This document shows, one piece after another, positions 9,975 through 20,342 of a stretch of DNA of 33,366 bases (positions within the stretch are counted from its first letter, which is position 1; each line of letters opens with the position of its first letter). Position numbers and translations under genes: made by a program. The notes below the pieces were generated by a model. The model saw nothing but the letters and a program-made list of their open reading frames with translations. It had not been told where the DNA came from and ran no database searches. Source of the DNA: Aeromicrobium sp. (GTDB lineage Bacteria > Actinomycetota > Actinomycetes > Propionibacteriales > Nocardioidaceae). Location of the stretch: the NCBI RefSeq assembly GCF_014378035.1, contig NZ_JACMOM010000373.1, positions 1-33,366 of the forward strand, given 5' to 3'.

Positions 9975-10709
9975 ATGACCGCCGACCTCCGCACCCTCGT
10001 CGTCGACGATGAACAGCCCGTCCTCGACGAGCTGGTGTTCCTGCTTGGTCGCGACAACCGCATTGCCTCGGTCAAGACTGCACGCTCCGGCACCGAGGCC
10101 CTGCGACTCATCGAGGCGGACGACATCGAGCTGGTGTTCCTCGACGTCGCGATGCCGGGGCTGAGCGGGCTCGAGATCGCGCGGCTGCTCGGCAGGTTCC
10201 GCCATCCTCCGCACATCGTCTTCGTCACCGCGCACGACACCCACGCGGTCGAGGCATTCGAGCTCAATGCCGTCGACTACCTGCTCAAACCCATCCGCGA
10301 GGACCGGCTGCGCGAGAGCGTGCGACGGGCGTGCGCCGACGTCGAGTCCGGCCCGACGAGCCCCGACGAGTCGATCGCCGTCGAGCTCGGCGGAGTCACC
10401 CGGTGGGTTTCCCGCGCGTCAGTCACGTATGCCGAGGCGCAAGGGGACTACGTCCGGCTGCATACCGTCGACGGCACGAGCCACCTCATCCGCTTGCCCC
10501 TGAGCACCCTCGCCGACGACTGGGCGGACACCGGCTTCGTGCGTATCCACCGCAGCCTCGCGGTGAATCTGGCCCACGTCCGCGAGATCCGTATGCAATC
10601 CGGACGCTGCAGCGTGCTGGTGCCCGTCGGCGACGACCAGGTCGAGCTGCAGGTTGCTCGCCGCCACACCCGCGACCTCAAAGACCTCGTCCACGAGCGC
10701 GCCCGGTGA
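9975..10709 (+). CDS. LytTR family response regulator
   Basis: Receiver LRTLVVDDEQPVLDEL...VFLDVAMPGLSGLEIA; LytTR domain YAEAQGDYVRLHTVDGTSHLIR...FVRIHRSLAVNLAHVREI. Confidence 0.92.
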   Translation: MTADLRTLVVDDEQPVLDELVFLLGRDNRIASVKTARSGTEALRLIEADDIELVFLDVAMPGLSGLEIARLLGRFRHPPHIVFVTAHDTHAVEAFELNAVDYLLKPIREDRLRESVRRACADVESGPTSPDESIAVELGGVTRWVSRASVTYAEAQGDYVRLHTVDGTSHLIRLPLSTLADDWADTGFVRIHRSLAVNLAHVREIRMQSGRCSVLVPVGDDQVELQVARRHTRDLKDLVHERAR

Positions 10710-11104
10710 CCGAGCCTCCTCGCGAGTACACCGGCCGGGTCCGCGTGACCAACCCGTTGACGTCCGCGCCGTCGCGGGTGCGTCGCAGCGTGGGTCAGGA
10801 AATAGACGAGTCGACGGGCATCGGTGAGGTCTACATGCGCTCGCTGATCCGCTCGCAGCTGAGGGCCGCTCTCACCGTCGCGTCGACCCTGGTGCTGTCG
10901 ATCGGCGCACTTCCGCTGGTCTTCTGGGCGTTCGACTCAGTCACCGAGGCCACCCTATTCGGTATTCCCCTGCCGTGGCTGGTCCTCGGGGTGTTCGTCT
11001 ACCCCTGCCTCTTCGCGCTGGGCTGGCTCTACCTGCGACAGGTCGAGCGCGCCGAACGCGACTTCACCGAGCTCGTCGAGCCGGAACGCCCGGACGAGCA
11101 GTGA
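10706..11104 (+). CDS. Small two-TM membrane protein (DUF485-like position, possible symporter partner)
   Basis: GTG at 10706 overlaps the RR stop; two hydrophobic segments (LTVASTLVLSIGALPLVFWAF; LPWLVLGVFVYPCLFALGWLYL); GTGA overlap with the symporter. Confidence 0.7.
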   Translation: MTEPPREYTGRVRVTNPLTSAPSRVRRSVGQEIDESTGIGEVYMRSLIRSQLRAALTVASTLVLSIGALPLVFWAFDSVTEATLFGIPLPWLVLGVFVYPCLFALGWLYLRQVERAERDFTELVEPERPDEQ

Positions 11105-12591
11105 ACCCGACCTACGGCATCGTCGCGGTGGTGCTCGTCGCCGTGGCGACCCTGACGATCGGCGCGTTCGGCCTGCGCTTCAGTCGCACGACCAGCGACT
11201 TCTACGTCGCGTCACGCTCGGTCAGCCCGGTGTGGAACAGCTCGGCGATCGGTGGGGAGTACCTCTCCGCGGCCTCGTTCCTCGGCGTCGCCGGGCTCGT
11301 GCTGGCCTATGGCGCGGAGATGCTCTGGTACCCGATCGGCTGGACGACGGGCTACCTGCTCCTGCTGGTGTTCGTCGCCGCGCCTCTGCGGCGCTCGGGG
11401 GCGTACACGATCCCCGACTTCGCCCAGGTCAGGCTTCAGTCGGTGGGGGTTCGACGGGTCGCCAGCCTCCTCGTCGTCGCGGTCAGCTGGCTCTACCTGA
11501 TGCCGCAATTTCAGGGCGCCGGCCTGACGATGCGCACCGTGACTGGCGCGCCGGGGTGGGTCGGCACCGTGGTGGTGGCCGTCATCGTCGTCGTCAACGT
11601 GGTGTCCGGCGGCATGCGGAGCATCACCTTCGTGCAGGCCTTTCAGTACTGGCTCAAGCTCACTGCTCTGCTCATCCCGGTGTTCTTCCTGCTGCACACC
11701 TGGAGCGACGACGGCCGGCCTTCACCCGTCGCTCCCACCGAGTGGTTCCAGCCCTTCGGACAGACCGACAGCACGAGCCTCTACCTGACGTACTCGGTCA
11801 TGGTCGCGACATTCCTCGGCACCATGGGCCTGCCGCACGTCGTCGTCCGCTTCTACACCAACCCAGATGGTCACGCCGCGCGCCGGACGACCCTCATCGT
11901 GCTCGCGTTGCTGGGGACGTTCTACCTCCTGCCGACGATCTACGGCGTCCTCGGACGGGTCTATGCCCGCGACCTGCTGGCGTCGGGGCGCACCGACGCC
12001 GTCGTGCTCGAGCTACCGGCGCGCATGATCGGCGGAACCACGGGAGACGTGCTCGCGGCCCTGCTGACGGCCGGCGCGTTCGCGGCCTTCCTCTCGACCT
12101 CGTCAGGGCTGACGATGTCCGTCGCCGGTGTCATCGGCCAGGGTCTCGCCCCGGGGCGGCTGACCACGATCACAGCATTGCGACTCGGTGCGATCGGAGG
12201 AGTCATGGTGCCGCTGGTGCTGGCACTCTCGGCCGAGCGCATCGCTGTGGCCAGCTCGGTGACCTTCGCATTCGCGCTCGCGGCGTCGACGTTCTGCCCT
12301 CTGCTGGTGCTGGGCATCTGGTGGCGGGGGCTCACCGCTCGCGGTGCGATCACCGGGCTCATCGGCGGCGGCCTGTGCGCCGGGGCTGCCACCATCCTCA
12401 CGATCGTCTGGGGCCCGGAGGGCTGGTTCGGTGTGCTGATGAGCCAACCCGCGGCGTGGTCGGTTCCTGTGGGCTTCGCCCTCATGGTCGGGGTGTCGCT
12501 GACAACCCGGTCGGACATCCCGTCCAACGTCGCCCGCACCATGGTGCGGCTGCACACCCCCGAGCGCGTCACGGTCGACCGCCGATTCTGA
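11101..12591 (+). CDS. Sodium:solute symporter (SSS family, ActP-like)
   Basis: DFYVASRSVSPVWNSSAIGGEYLSAASFLGVAGLVLAYG...MGLPHVVVRFYTNPDGHAARRT; SSS family signature; GTG start at 11101. Confidence 0.9.
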   Translation: MNPTYGIVAVVLVAVATLTIGAFGLRFSRTTSDFYVASRSVSPVWNSSAIGGEYLSAASFLGVAGLVLAYGAEMLWYPIGWTTGYLLLLVFVAAPLRRSGAYTIPDFAQVRLQSVGVRRVASLLVVAVSWLYLMPQFQGAGLTMRTVTGAPGWVGTVVVAVIVVVNVVSGGMRSITFVQAFQYWLKLTALLIPVFFLLHTWSDDGRPSPVAPTEWFQPFGQTDSTSLYLTYSVMVATFLGTMGLPHVVVRFYTNPDGHAARRTTLIVLALLGTFYLLPTIYGVLGRVYARDLLASGRTDAVVLELPARMIGGTTGDVLAALLTAGAFAAFLSTSSGLTMSVAGVIGQGLAPGRLTTITALRLGAIGGVMVPLVLALSAERIAVASSVTFAFALAASTFCPLLVLGIWWRGLTARGAITGLIGGGLCAGAATILTIVWGPEGWFGVLMSQPAAWSVPVGFALMVGVSLTTRSDIPSNVARTMVRLHTPERVTVDRRF

Positions 12592-12616
12592 CCGCAACTC
12601 CCATTTACAGTTGCGG
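12592..12616 (+). terminator. Hairpin directly after symporter stop
   Basis: CCGCAACT-cccatttac-AGTTGCGG perfect 8-bp stem abutting the stop codon. Confidence 0.55.
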
Positions 12617-12688
12617 CCCGCTGCCCTAGGCTCCCGGCAACGCGGATGTCTCGGGTCGTCCCATGACAACGCGCGCCTATCGGGGGAT

Positions 12689-14332
12689 ATGCACATGCGC
12701 ACCACCAGCTCTCTTGTCACTGCCAGCGCCACCTTCGTCGCCGTCGCGGCGCTGAGCGCCGCGACGGGCACCGCCACCATTTCTTCGGCGAGCGGCGCGG
12801 CGCCACCGGACCGAGGCGACCGGGTCACGTCGACCCGGCCGCTCTCGACCTCCGGATCGCAGGCTCTGGCGGCGATGCGATCGGCCCGGTCGAACAGCAG
12901 CGCCACCCGGGTCAGCACCGACCAGTCGCTCGTCGTCACCGATGCCCTGGTCGACTCCACCGGCGCGACCCATGTCCGCATGAGGCGCACCTACGACGGT
13001 CTGCGCGTCGTCGGCGGCGACCTGGTGGTCCACCGCGATGCTGGCGGCAGCTTCACCGGCAGCTCGCAGTCGCTAGACCGCGCCCTGACCCTCTCGACCA
13101 CCCCGACCCTGTCCAGCGGCGAGGCGCGGTCACGCGTGGGTACAGCGGCAACCCGCGCCGGCACGCCCACACTCGTCGTCGACGCCACCTCGACGACACC
13201 GAGGCTCGCCTGGCTTGCCACGACCACCGGCATGCAGGCCGACCGCACGCCCAGCCGCATCGACACCTACGTCGACGCCCGGACCGGCGCAATCCTGCGT
13301 TCTGAGCAGCGCATCCAGACCATCGACGGCGACGGCCAGTCGCTGTACGGCGGAACGGTGCCGCTGCAGCTCACCCAGACAGACGGCACCTACCAGCTCA
13401 AGGACCCGACCCGCGGCAACACGTTCACGACCGACGCGAAGAACGGCACCGACTCGGTCCTCTGCTCGCTGCTTGGCTCAGGCTGCATCGCCGGGACGCT
13501 CTTCACGAGCCCCGACACGCACTTTGGTACCGGCACCGGGGCGAGTCGTGAGTCGGCAGCCGTCGACGCACAGTACGGAACCAACGTCACGTGGGACTAC
13601 TACAAGGCGAACTTCGGCCGCAACGGCATCTTCGACACCGGAAAGGGCTCGTCCAACCGGGTCCACTACGGCAAGAACTACGTCAACGCGTTCTGGGACG
13701 GGTCGAAGATGACGTACGGCGACGGTGACGGGGCGTCCTATGGCCCACTGACCTCGCTCGACGTCGCGGGTCACGAGATGTCGCACGGAGTCACAGAGAA
13801 CACTGCCGGGCTGACCTACTCCGGTGAGTCCGGCGGCCTCAACGAGTCCACCAGCGACATCTTCGGCACGATGGTGGAGTTCTACGCCGCCAACCCGCAG
13901 GATCCGGGCGACTACCTGATCGGCGAGGAGTTCGACCTCGCGAAGCATGAGGGGTTTCGTCGTATGGACAACCCGTCGTCGGACGGTGCCTCGCTCAGCT
14001 GCTGGTCGAGCAACGCCAAGAATGTCGACGTGCACTACTCCTCGGGCATCGGCAACCACTTCTTCTACCTTCTGGCCGAGGGGTCCGGGTCGACGTCGAT
14101 CGGCGGAGTTCCGCACAGCTCGACGACCTGCAACGGCTCGAGCGTCGCCGGCATCGGTCGGTCCGCTGCCGCGGCCATCTGGTACCGCGCGCTGACGGTC
14201 TACATGACGTCGAGCACCGACTACGCCGGGGCCCGCACCGCGACTCTCGACGCGGCTCGCGACCTCTTCGGCACGGGCAGCGCGCAGCAGTCCGCCGTCG
14301 CCGCGGGCTGGAGCGCCGTCAGCGTCAGCTGA
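12689..14332 (+). CDS. Secreted M4 family metallopeptidase (thermolysin-like) with FTP-type propeptide
   Basis: Signal peptide-like N terminus; zinc motif HEMSHGVTE and NESTSDIFG; C-terminal thermolysin region. Start may be 12689 or 12695. Confidence 0.92.
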   Translation: MHMRTTSSLVTASATFVAVAALSAATGTATISSASGAAPPDRGDRVTSTRPLSTSGSQALAAMRSARSNSSATRVSTDQSLVVTDALVDSTGATHVRMRRTYDGLRVVGGDLVVHRDAGGSFTGSSQSLDRALTLSTTPTLSSGEARSRVGTAATRAGTPTLVVDATSTTPRLAWLATTTGMQADRTPSRIDTYVDARTGAILRSEQRIQTIDGDGQSLYGGTVPLQLTQTDGTYQLKDPTRGNTFTTDAKNGTDSVLCSLLGSGCIAGTLFTSPDTHFGTGTGASRESAAVDAQYGTNVTWDYYKANFGRNGIFDTGKGSSNRVHYGKNYVNAFWDGSKMTYGDGDGASYGPLTSLDVAGHEMSHGVTENTAGLTYSGESGGLNESTSDIFGTMVEFYAANPQDPGDYLIGEEFDLAKHEGFRRMDNPSSDGASLSCWSSNAKNVDVHYSSGIGNHFFYLLAEGSGSTSIGGVPHSSTTCNGSSVAGIGRSAAAAIWYRALTVYMTSSTDYAGARTATLDAARDLFGTGSAQQSAVAAGWSAVSVS

Positions 14333-14336
14333 TCGG

Positions 14337-14378
14337 ACCGGTGATGTGCCCGGCTGACCGGCCGGGCACATCACCGGT
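14337..14378 (+). terminator. Strong hairpin after the M4 protease gene
   Basis: ACCGGTGATGTGCCCGGC-tgaccg-GCCGGGCACATCACCGGT: perfect 18-bp stem, 6-nt loop. Confidence 0.8.
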
Positions 14379-14398
14379 GCCGTTGGTCGCCCGCAAAC

Positions 14399-14428
14399 GA
14401 CCGCTTGTCGTACGTCTTTGACCGCATG
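14399..14428 (+). promoter_or_regulatory. Tandem direct repeat with LytTR-site spacing
   Basis: GACCGCTTG-N12-GACCGCATG; 21-bp periodicity, upstream of DUF485-actP. Confidence 0.4.
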
Positions 14429-14465
14429 CCGCAGGGCTGCCCCGGTTCCGTCGCACGCCGCCTGT

Positions 14466-14481
14466 TGTGATCTGGCACACA
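14466..14481. promoter_or_regulatory. CRP/GlxR-like site TGTGATCTGGCACACA
   Basis: One mismatch at the defined positions of TGTGANNTNNNTCACA; about 75 bp upstream of the DUF485 gene start. Confidence 0.7.
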
Positions 14482-14555
14482 GCGGGTCGCCGCACCTACC
14501 GTGTGGCGGGTGGCACTTCCCTGTGCCGCCCGCCTTCCGAAAGAGGTGACCCACC

Positions 14556-14909
14556 GTGGTCGAAAAGGTGTCCGCCGAGGCCGAAGCTGCCTACGCACGC
14601 ATCCATGCTTCTGACGACTTCGCCCAGCTCAAGAAGAGCTATCGCGGCTTCGTTGTCCCCATGACCATCGCCTTCATGGCGTGGTACCTGCTCTATGTCA
14701 TCTTCTCCAACTGGGCTGGAGGATTCATGGGGCACCGCCTCTTCGGCAACATCAACGTCGCGCTCGTCTGGGGCCTGCTTCAGTTTGCGACCACCTTCGG
14801 CATTGCCATCTGGTACGCCCGCTATGCCGCGCGCCACATGGACCCGATCGCCGATCGGCTGCGCGCCGAGTTCGAAGCAGAGACCGCGCACGAGGAGGAT
14901 CACCGATGA
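14556..14909 (+). CDS. DUF485 domain-containing inner membrane protein
   Basis: FAQLKKSYRGFVVPMTIAFMAWYLLYVIFSNWAGGFM...NVALVWGLLQFATTFGIAIWYARYAARHMDPIADRLRAE; RBS AAAGAGGTGA; immediately upstream of actP. Confidence 0.92.
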   Translation: MVEKVSAEAEAAYARIHASDDFAQLKKSYRGFVVPMTIAFMAWYLLYVIFSNWAGGFMGHRLFGNINVALVWGLLQFATTFGIAIWYARYAARHMDPIADRLRAEFEAETAHEEDHR

Positions 14910-16561
14910 ACACGCTCTTGCACGCCGCCACCGGCAGCTCGTCCGACCATCAGGCCCTGACCGCCACGCTTTTCATCCTGGTCGTGGCCATCACCGTCGG
15001 CATCACGTTCGCAGCAAGCCGCAACAACAAGACAGCCGCCGACTACTACGCCGGCGGCCGCAGCTTCACCGGCTTCCAGAACGGCATGGCGGTGGCGGGT
15101 GACTACATGTCCGCGGCATCGTTCCTCGGCATCTCCGGCGCCATCGCGCTCGCCGGCTACGACGGCTTCCTCTACTCGGTCGGATTCCTCGTCGCCTGGC
15201 TCGTCGCCCTGCTCCTGGTCGCCGAGCTGCTGCGCAACTCCGGCCGTTTCACGATGGCCGACCAGCTGGCCTATCGCATGCAACAGCGTCCGGTGCGCAC
15301 CGCTGCCGCGACCTCGACCGTCGTCGTGTCGATCTTCTACCTGATCGCCCAGATGGTCGGCGCAGGCGCACTCGTCACTCTGCTGCTTGGGGTGAGCAGC
15401 GAGATGGCCAAGAACCTCACGATCGTCGCGGTCGGCCTGCTGATGGTCTTCTACGTGACGGTGGGCGGCATGAAGGGCACGACGTGGGTGCAGATCGTCA
15501 AGGCCGTGCTGCTGATGGCCGGCACGCTGCTGATCACGATCCTCGTGCTCGCGAAGTTCAACTTCAACCTGTCCGACCTCCTCGGGACGGCCGCCACCAA
15601 CAGTGGCAAGGGACAGTCGTTCCTCGAGCCCGGCCTGAAGTACGGCGCCACCTTCACCAGCAAGATCGACTTCCTGTCGCTCGGCATCGCGCTCGTGCTC
15701 GGCACCGCCGGACTGCCACACATCCTGATCCGCTTCTACACCGTCCCGACAGCTCGCCAGGCGCGCAAGTCGGTGCTGTGGGCCATTGGTCTGATCGGCG
15801 CGTTCTACCTCATGACGCTGGTTCTCGGCTTCGGTGCCGCGGCGCTCGTCACGGGTGAGGCCAAGACCAAGATCATCGAGTCGGGCGGAAACCTTGCGTC
15901 TCCGCTGCTCGCAGAGGCTGTGGGCGGTGGCACCGGATCAACCGGTGGCGCGGTGCTGCTGGCACTGATCTCGGCGGTCGCGTTCGCCACCATCCTGGCG
16001 GTCGTCGCAGGGCTCACCCTGACCTCCGCCTCGTCCGTGGCGCACGACCTGTACGCCAACGTGTGGAAGAAGAACACGGCGACGGAGAAGGACGAGGTCA
16101 AGGTGGCCAAGATCGCCGCCTTCGGCATCGGTGGTGTCGCCATCCTGATGGCCATCCCCGGCCAGAAGCTCAACGTGGCGTTCCTCGTCGCGCTCGCGTT
16201 CGCCGTTGCTGCGTCGGCCAACCTTCCGGCGCTGATCTACAACCTGTTCTGGAAGAAGTTCAACACCAGCGGTGCAGTCTGGAGCATCTACGGCGGCCTG
16301 ATCGCCTCGGTGGGGCTGGTGGTCTTCTCGCCGGTCATGTCCGGCAAGGGACTGGATCCGGTCACAGGCAAGAACCTTTCGCTGCTGCCGACCAGCATCG
16401 ACATCAGCTGGTTCCCCCTCGAGAACCCGGGCATCGTCTCGATCCCGCTCGGATTCTTCTTCGGCTGGTTGGGCACGGTCATCGCCAAGGACCGCAGCGC
16501 GGAGAACCACTTCGCCGAGCTCGAGGTCCGCTCCATGACCGGAGCAGGCGCCGTCAAGTAG
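14906..16561 (+). CDS. actP: Cation/acetate symporter ActP
   Basis: SSS family protein; NNKTAADYYAGGRSFTGFQNGMAVAGDYMSAASFLGISGAIAL...GTAGLPHILIRFYTVPTARQARKSV; ATG at 14906 overlapping DUF485 stop (ATGA); next to acs. Confidence 0.9.
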   Translation: MNTLLHAATGSSSDHQALTATLFILVVAITVGITFAASRNNKTAADYYAGGRSFTGFQNGMAVAGDYMSAASFLGISGAIALAGYDGFLYSVGFLVAWLVALLLVAELLRNSGRFTMADQLAYRMQQRPVRTAAATSTVVVSIFYLIAQMVGAGALVTLLLGVSSEMAKNLTIVAVGLLMVFYVTVGGMKGTTWVQIVKAVLLMAGTLLITILVLAKFNFNLSDLLGTAATNSGKGQSFLEPGLKYGATFTSKIDFLSLGIALVLGTAGLPHILIRFYTVPTARQARKSVLWAIGLIGAFYLMTLVLGFGAAALVTGEAKTKIIESGGNLASPLLAEAVGGGTGSTGGAVLLALISAVAFATILAVVAGLTLTSASSVAHDLYANVWKKNTATEKDEVKVAKIAAFGIGGVAILMAIPGQKLNVAFLVALAFAVAASANLPALIYNLFWKKFNTSGAVWSIYGGLIASVGLVVFSPVMSGKGLDPVTGKNLSLLPTSIDISWFPLENPGIVSIPLGFFFGWLGTVIAKDRSAENHFAELEVRSMTGAGAVK

Positions 16562-16567
16562 GCACGA

Positions 16568-16625
16568 CACTCGGACGTCATCACGACTGCGGCCGTCATG
16601 GCACAGTCGTGGTGACGTCCGAGTG
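16568..16625 (+). terminator. Long hairpin between actP and acs
   Basis: CACTCGGACGTCATCACGACTG-N14-CAGTCGTGGTGACGTCCGAGTG: 22-bp arms with one position that is G-U in RNA. Confidence 0.75.
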
Positions 16626-16725
16626 CTTCTGCGCCACAGCTCCACAGGGAACACGATGCGGACCGGATGTCTGACGCGTACCTGATACAGAATGCAGTGA
16701 GACCACCACACACGAGGAGCCACCC

Positions 16726-18699
<1,974 letters not shown>

Positions 18700-18710
18700 C
18701 GGTGCACGTG

Positions 18711-18744
18711 GCGCACCGCATCCGCCAGCGGCGATGCGGTGCGC
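18711..18744 (+). terminator. Hairpin after acs
   Basis: GCGCACCGCATC / GATGCGGTGCGC 12-bp perfect arms plus inner GCC-AGC-GGC. Confidence 0.65.
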
Positions 18745-18815
18745 TCGGTCACATCGTCGAGCGGTGGACGGGCGGTGTTCAGATTCGTTTCATGTTCGTG
18801 GGCCAGAATCGACCC

Positions 18816-18983
18816 ATGGACACTCCGCGCACGGACCACAGCACCGAGCACACGGCGAGCCCCGACGGCCGCGTGCGCGTCGACCTGGTCATCGGCGCGA
18901 CGCTGCTCAGCTCCGTCGTCGTCGGCAAGCTGCTCTGGCAGGCATCGGACCTCGGAATCGTCGCAGCCCTCACCGCACGCTGA
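18816..18983 (+). CDS. Small hypothetical protein with one TM segment (55 aa)
   Basis: MDTPRTDHSTEHTASPDGRVRVDLVIGATLLSSVVVGKLLWQASDLGIVAALTAR; CAGAAT-N6-ATG start context; the acs terminator overlaps upstream alternative starts. Confidence 0.45.
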   Translation: MDTPRTDHSTEHTASPDGRVRVDLVIGATLLSSVVVGKLLWQASDLGIVAALTAR

Positions 18984-19020
18984 CCTGCGGATCACGCCCA
19001 GTCGCTTGTAGGCTCCCCCC

Positions 19021-19515
19021 ATGAGCACTAGGGACAATCTGAGCACTGTGGACGATCCGACCATCGGGCGGCTGGTGGCTGACGCCACTCGCGACATCTC
19101 GGCGTTGGTCCAGTCCGAGATCAAGCTCGCCAAGAGCGAGATCAGGGTCAGTGCCACGGCCGGGGGTGTCGGTGCCGCCCTCATCCTCATCGCAGCGTTC
19201 TTCGGGCTCCTCATCATCATCTTGCTGTCGATCGCGATCGCCTACTTCATCACGATGACGGGCCTCGACCCTGCCTACGCGTTCCTCATCGTCAGCGGCG
19301 CCTACCTGCTCCTCGCCGCGCTGCTGATCTTCATCGGCATCCGCAAGCTCAAGAAGATCCGCGCTCCCGTGAAGACCATCGCGACCGCCAGGGAGATCCC
19401 GGCGGCGCTCAAGGGACACCCCGGCAAGGGACACCCCGTCGAGGTGAACACCGGCACGGTGGACTCGGGCACGCTGAGCAGCGGCAAGGTCAAGGGCAAG
19501 CGCAGGAAGAGCTAG
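19021..19515 (+). CDS. Phage holin family / putative actinobacterial holin-X-like membrane protein
   Basis: DDPTIGRLVADATRDISALVQSEIKLAKSEIRVSATAGGVGAALILIAAFFGLLIIILLSIAIAYFITM; typical housekeeping family member near marP. Confidence 0.85.
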   Translation: MSTRDNLSTVDDPTIGRLVADATRDISALVQSEIKLAKSEIRVSATAGGVGAALILIAAFFGLLIIILLSIAIAYFITMTGLDPAYAFLIVSGAYLLLAALLIFIGIRKLKKIRAPVKTIATAREIPAALKGHPGKGHPVEVNTGTVDSGTLSSGKVKGKRRKS

Positions 19516-20342
19516 CTGCTCCGAGCCGAACGGCCCAACACTGCACGACCCGCCACGCCGACCACCACGAGCACTGCACCGCCGGCAGCCACCCACAGCA
19601 ACCATGTCGCGAGCGAGTCGGACGCCCGGTCGACCAACAGCTTCTGCAGTGTGCGGGCGAAGGCCGAGGGTGCCTCGGTCTGGTCGAGGATCCGCGGAGC
19701 CGCGACAGACGACACCAGCCGCAACGCGCCCGCCACCAGCACCGTCCCGAGCCCCAGCCACGCCAGTGCCACCGACCTGCGGCGAGCCAGCAGCAGACAA
19801 CCGAGGGCGCCCACCGCCACGACGACCAGCCCGATACGACTCTGCGAGGTGGTGTCCTGGACCTTCTCGATCTGTTGACGGTCCTGAGCGTTACCCACCC
19901 GTACGACGAGACGGTCGGGCACGGGGATCTGGACGGGCAGGGCACCACTCACCCGCTTCGAGACGAACGAGGCCATCGGCCCGGCGTCGACCAAGAGATC
20001 GCTCTGCGAGCTGCCCGCGAACGCCGAGCGGTGGAAGCTGCGCTGCGTCTGCTCCCAGGCACCGACGAATCCGGGCTCGCTCGTCGTGCGCCCCGCGACC
20101 GCGGTCAGCGCGGCGGTCGCAGCCGGCTCGAGACGTTCCGGCAGGACGCCCCGCTTGACCAGGTCATTGCCGAGGTAGGCCGCAAACGTGCTCTGCAGCT
20201 CGGCGTCCTTCGCCAGCACACTGCTGAACCGGACGTAGCCATCCTCCTCGGCCACGTGGGTCGAGACCCAGAGCAACGGAATCGTGGCGAGCAGTGCGAC
20301 GAGCGCGACGAGCCCGCTCAGCATCGACAGGAAAGATCTCAC
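19512..20342 (-). CDS. Hypothetical multi-TM membrane protein coupled to marP
   Basis: Long ORF with N-terminal TM, extracytoplasmic segment and C-terminal TM cluster; GTG at 20342 overlaps the marP stop (TAGTG). Confidence 0.6.
   Translation of the reverse strand: MRSFLSMLSGLVALVALLATIPLLWVSTHVAEEDGYVRFSSVLAKDAELQSTFAAYLGNDLVKRGVLPERLEPAATAALTAVAGRTTSEPGFVGAWEQTQRSFHRSAFAGSSQSDLLVDAGPMASFVSKRVSGALPVQIPVPDRLVVRVGNAQDRQQIEKVQDTTSQSRIGLVVVAVGALGCLLLARRRSVALAWLGLGTVLVAGALRLVSSVAAPRILDQTEAPSAFARTLQKLLVDRASDSLATWLLWVAAGGAVLVVVGVAGRAVLGRSARSS

Noticed and set aside
13478-14554. 358-aa minus-strand ORF opposite the M4 protease
   Set aside because: Shadow of the protease gene; no domain motif, and it runs across the strong terminator.
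19021-19515. Holin-family gene as evidence of a prophage
   Set aside because: This family is a common chromosomal membrane protein near marP in actinobacteria; no other phage genes in the window.
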